A stretch of 64,000 bases of DNA, from contig CAMXAU010000003.1 of assembly GCA_947179325.1 (NCBI GenBank), positions 86,402 to 150,401 of the forward strand. The letters are read 5' to 3'. The stretch is from an uncultured Bacteroidales bacterium. GTDB lineage: Bacteria > Bacteroidota > Bacteroidia > Bacteroidales > UBA932. The translations under genes were made by a program, and so were the position numbers. Below, piece after piece: positions 63,359 to 64,000 of this stretch (positions within the stretch are counted from its first letter, which is position 1; each line of letters begins with the position of its first letter). The notes under the pieces are model-generated. The model saw nothing but the letters and a program-made list of their open reading frames with translations. It ran no database searches and was not told the DNA's origin.

Positions 63359-63386
63359 GCTAAATACGTGGCCGACATCATTTTTT
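63341..63386 (+). terminator. Very strong terminator hairpin formed from the last array unit
   Basis: ATGTCGGCCACGTAT, 8-nt loop, ATACGTGGCCGACAT: a perfect 15-bp stem, then CATTTTTT. The left arm is the final repeat unit of the array, and the right arm is its exact reverse complement. Confidence 0.8.
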
Positions 63387-63391
63387 ACCCA

Positions 63392-63429
63392 GGCCCAGCC
63401 ACGTTTAAGGCCTTTTTTGTGGCTGAGCC
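63392..63429. repeat. Second inverted repeat beside the array
   Basis: GGCCCAGCCAC and GTGGCTGAGCC pair at 10 of 11 positions around a 16-nt loop holding AAGGCCTT. It lies 18 bp after the stop-side end of the 63447 gene and shares the core GCCACGT with the array units. Confidence 0.6.
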
Positions 63430-63446
63430 ATACAAATTAAAGCTTC

Positions 63447-63911
63447 TTATAGACTATATTTTATATTGTGCTTCTTTTTGAACCTCATTATTCTCATAAG
63501 CAGGGCTTCATTGTCAACATTAAGTATATTATACAGATACTCATCGTACAATTCCATATAAAAGCACACTGCCTTGTCATAAGCAGACGGACTGGCAGGC
63601 ATGATGGAATCAATGCCGCGGGATGCGATATACATAAGTTCCTTATTTTTATGGGACCATGTCCTACATGCATCTTCCTCAATTATTCCGACAGCATCAC
63701 GATATAGTCCAAGGGCAGTTGCTACATATCCGTTTGTACGGCAGATCTCAGCAATGGATATCATTCTTTTTGCCTTTTCCCCTGCATCCTTGACAGATTC
63801 GTTATCTTTACGGCATTCTGCAACGAGGTGCCGCATTGTCTCTGCATCCAGTCTGCTGATTCTTCCGTCTGCTGTACACGCCAATACCGGTTCACAATAA
63901 AATTTAGACAT
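63447..63911 (-). CDS. Small helical protein of unknown function
   Basis: 154 aa from ATG 63911 (MSKFYCEPVLACTADGRISR); the ORF-track start 11 codons earlier is hydrophobic and less likely. Mostly helical, with a TPR-like stretch (AEICRTNGYVATALGLYRDAVGIIEED) and a basic end (MRIMRFKKKHNIKY). No signal peptide. I do not recognise a family. Codon use is moderately AT-rich. The upstream region runs to the window edge. Confidence 0.65.
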   Translation of the reverse strand: MSKFYCEPVLACTADGRISRLDAETMRHLVAECRKDNESVKDAGEKAKRMISIAEICRTNGYVATALGLYRDAVGIIEEDACRTWSHKNKELMYIASRGIDSIMPASPSAYDKAVCFYMELYDEYLYNILNVDNEALLMRIMRFKKKHNIKYSL

Positions 63912-64000
63912 AATAAAATTGATTAAGTGAATTAATAAAAACATTATGGTAATGGTGCCATTTTTAGTGGGTTTTTAGCATATATTTAAGAGTATGAAGT

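Noticed and set aside
1-64000. tRNA, rRNA, tmRNA or known riboswitch
   Set aside because: No cloverleaf-like segment, rRNA signature or riboswitch core was recognised by eye in any intergenic gap.

Overview
The window comes from a Bacteroidota chromosome, most probably a gut-type Bacteroidales; I cannot name the genus. The evidence is three SusC/SusD pairs, a hybrid two-component regulator, an ECF sigma/FecR pair, many SPase II lipoproteins, a secreted dipeptidyl peptidase IV, and repeated use of the Bacteroidota promoter -7 box TAnnTTTG, often with a TTG -33 box 19-21 nt upstream. No rRNA, tRNA, CRISPR array or intact transposase/integrase gene was seen.

Layout. 1-6 kb: the 3' part of a GH20 hexosaminidase, ffh and lysA on the minus strand, a deoxyhypusine-synthase-like gene, and a membrane AraC-type regulator. 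6-30.6 kb: a large minus-strand polysaccharide utilization locus (PUL1). It has a 1357-aa hybrid sensor/regulator, a lipoprotein with a phosphodiester-glycosidase-like domain, SusC-SusD, a second SusC-SusD, a secreted beta-helix hydrolase, a GH20 and two GH3 enzymes. Start/stop overlaps and small gaps suggest one operon. 30.7-36.8 kb: a six-gene plus-strand operon (gpsA, two small unknowns, DPP IV, a Gfo/Idh oxidoreductase, L-serine dehydratase). 36.8-41.9 kb, minus strand: a PA14-containing GH31 (alpha-xylosidase-like), pyrF and an M20 dipeptidase.

42.1-52.9 kb: PUL2, an ECF-sigma/anti-sigma-controlled locus (STN-type SusC, SusD-like protein, three surface lipoproteins), organised like Bacteroides loci that capture N-glycans. 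Both GH18-like proteins lack the catalytic acidic residues, so the locus looks like capture machinery without its own hydrolase. PUL2 lies between two 96-bp direct repeats (92/96 identical). The outer copy carries the dipeptidase promoter, which suggests the cluster entered between two formerly adjacent genes.

53-61 kb: a small unknown gene and a YfcC-type transporter, then an AT-rich island (about 55.2-58.57 kb) with an alpha/beta hydrolase, what looks like a decayed group II intron, and a TPR/transmembrane regulator-like protein. This island is flanked by a 42-bp direct repeat of the 3' end of hrpB. The distal copy still reads in frame to a different HrpB C-terminus and its own stop codon, the pattern left by integration into the end of a gene. 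61-64 kb: hrpB, a sugar O-acetyltransferase, a chloramphenicol-acetyltransferase-like gene and a small unknown. This stretch also holds three unusual repeat structures: a pair of about 63-bp repeats, an 8-unit array of about 20 bp, and a 19-unit array of about 17 bp with a 104-bp higher-order period that ends in a perfect 15-bp terminator hairpin.

All functional names come from motifs read by eye; no database search was possible.
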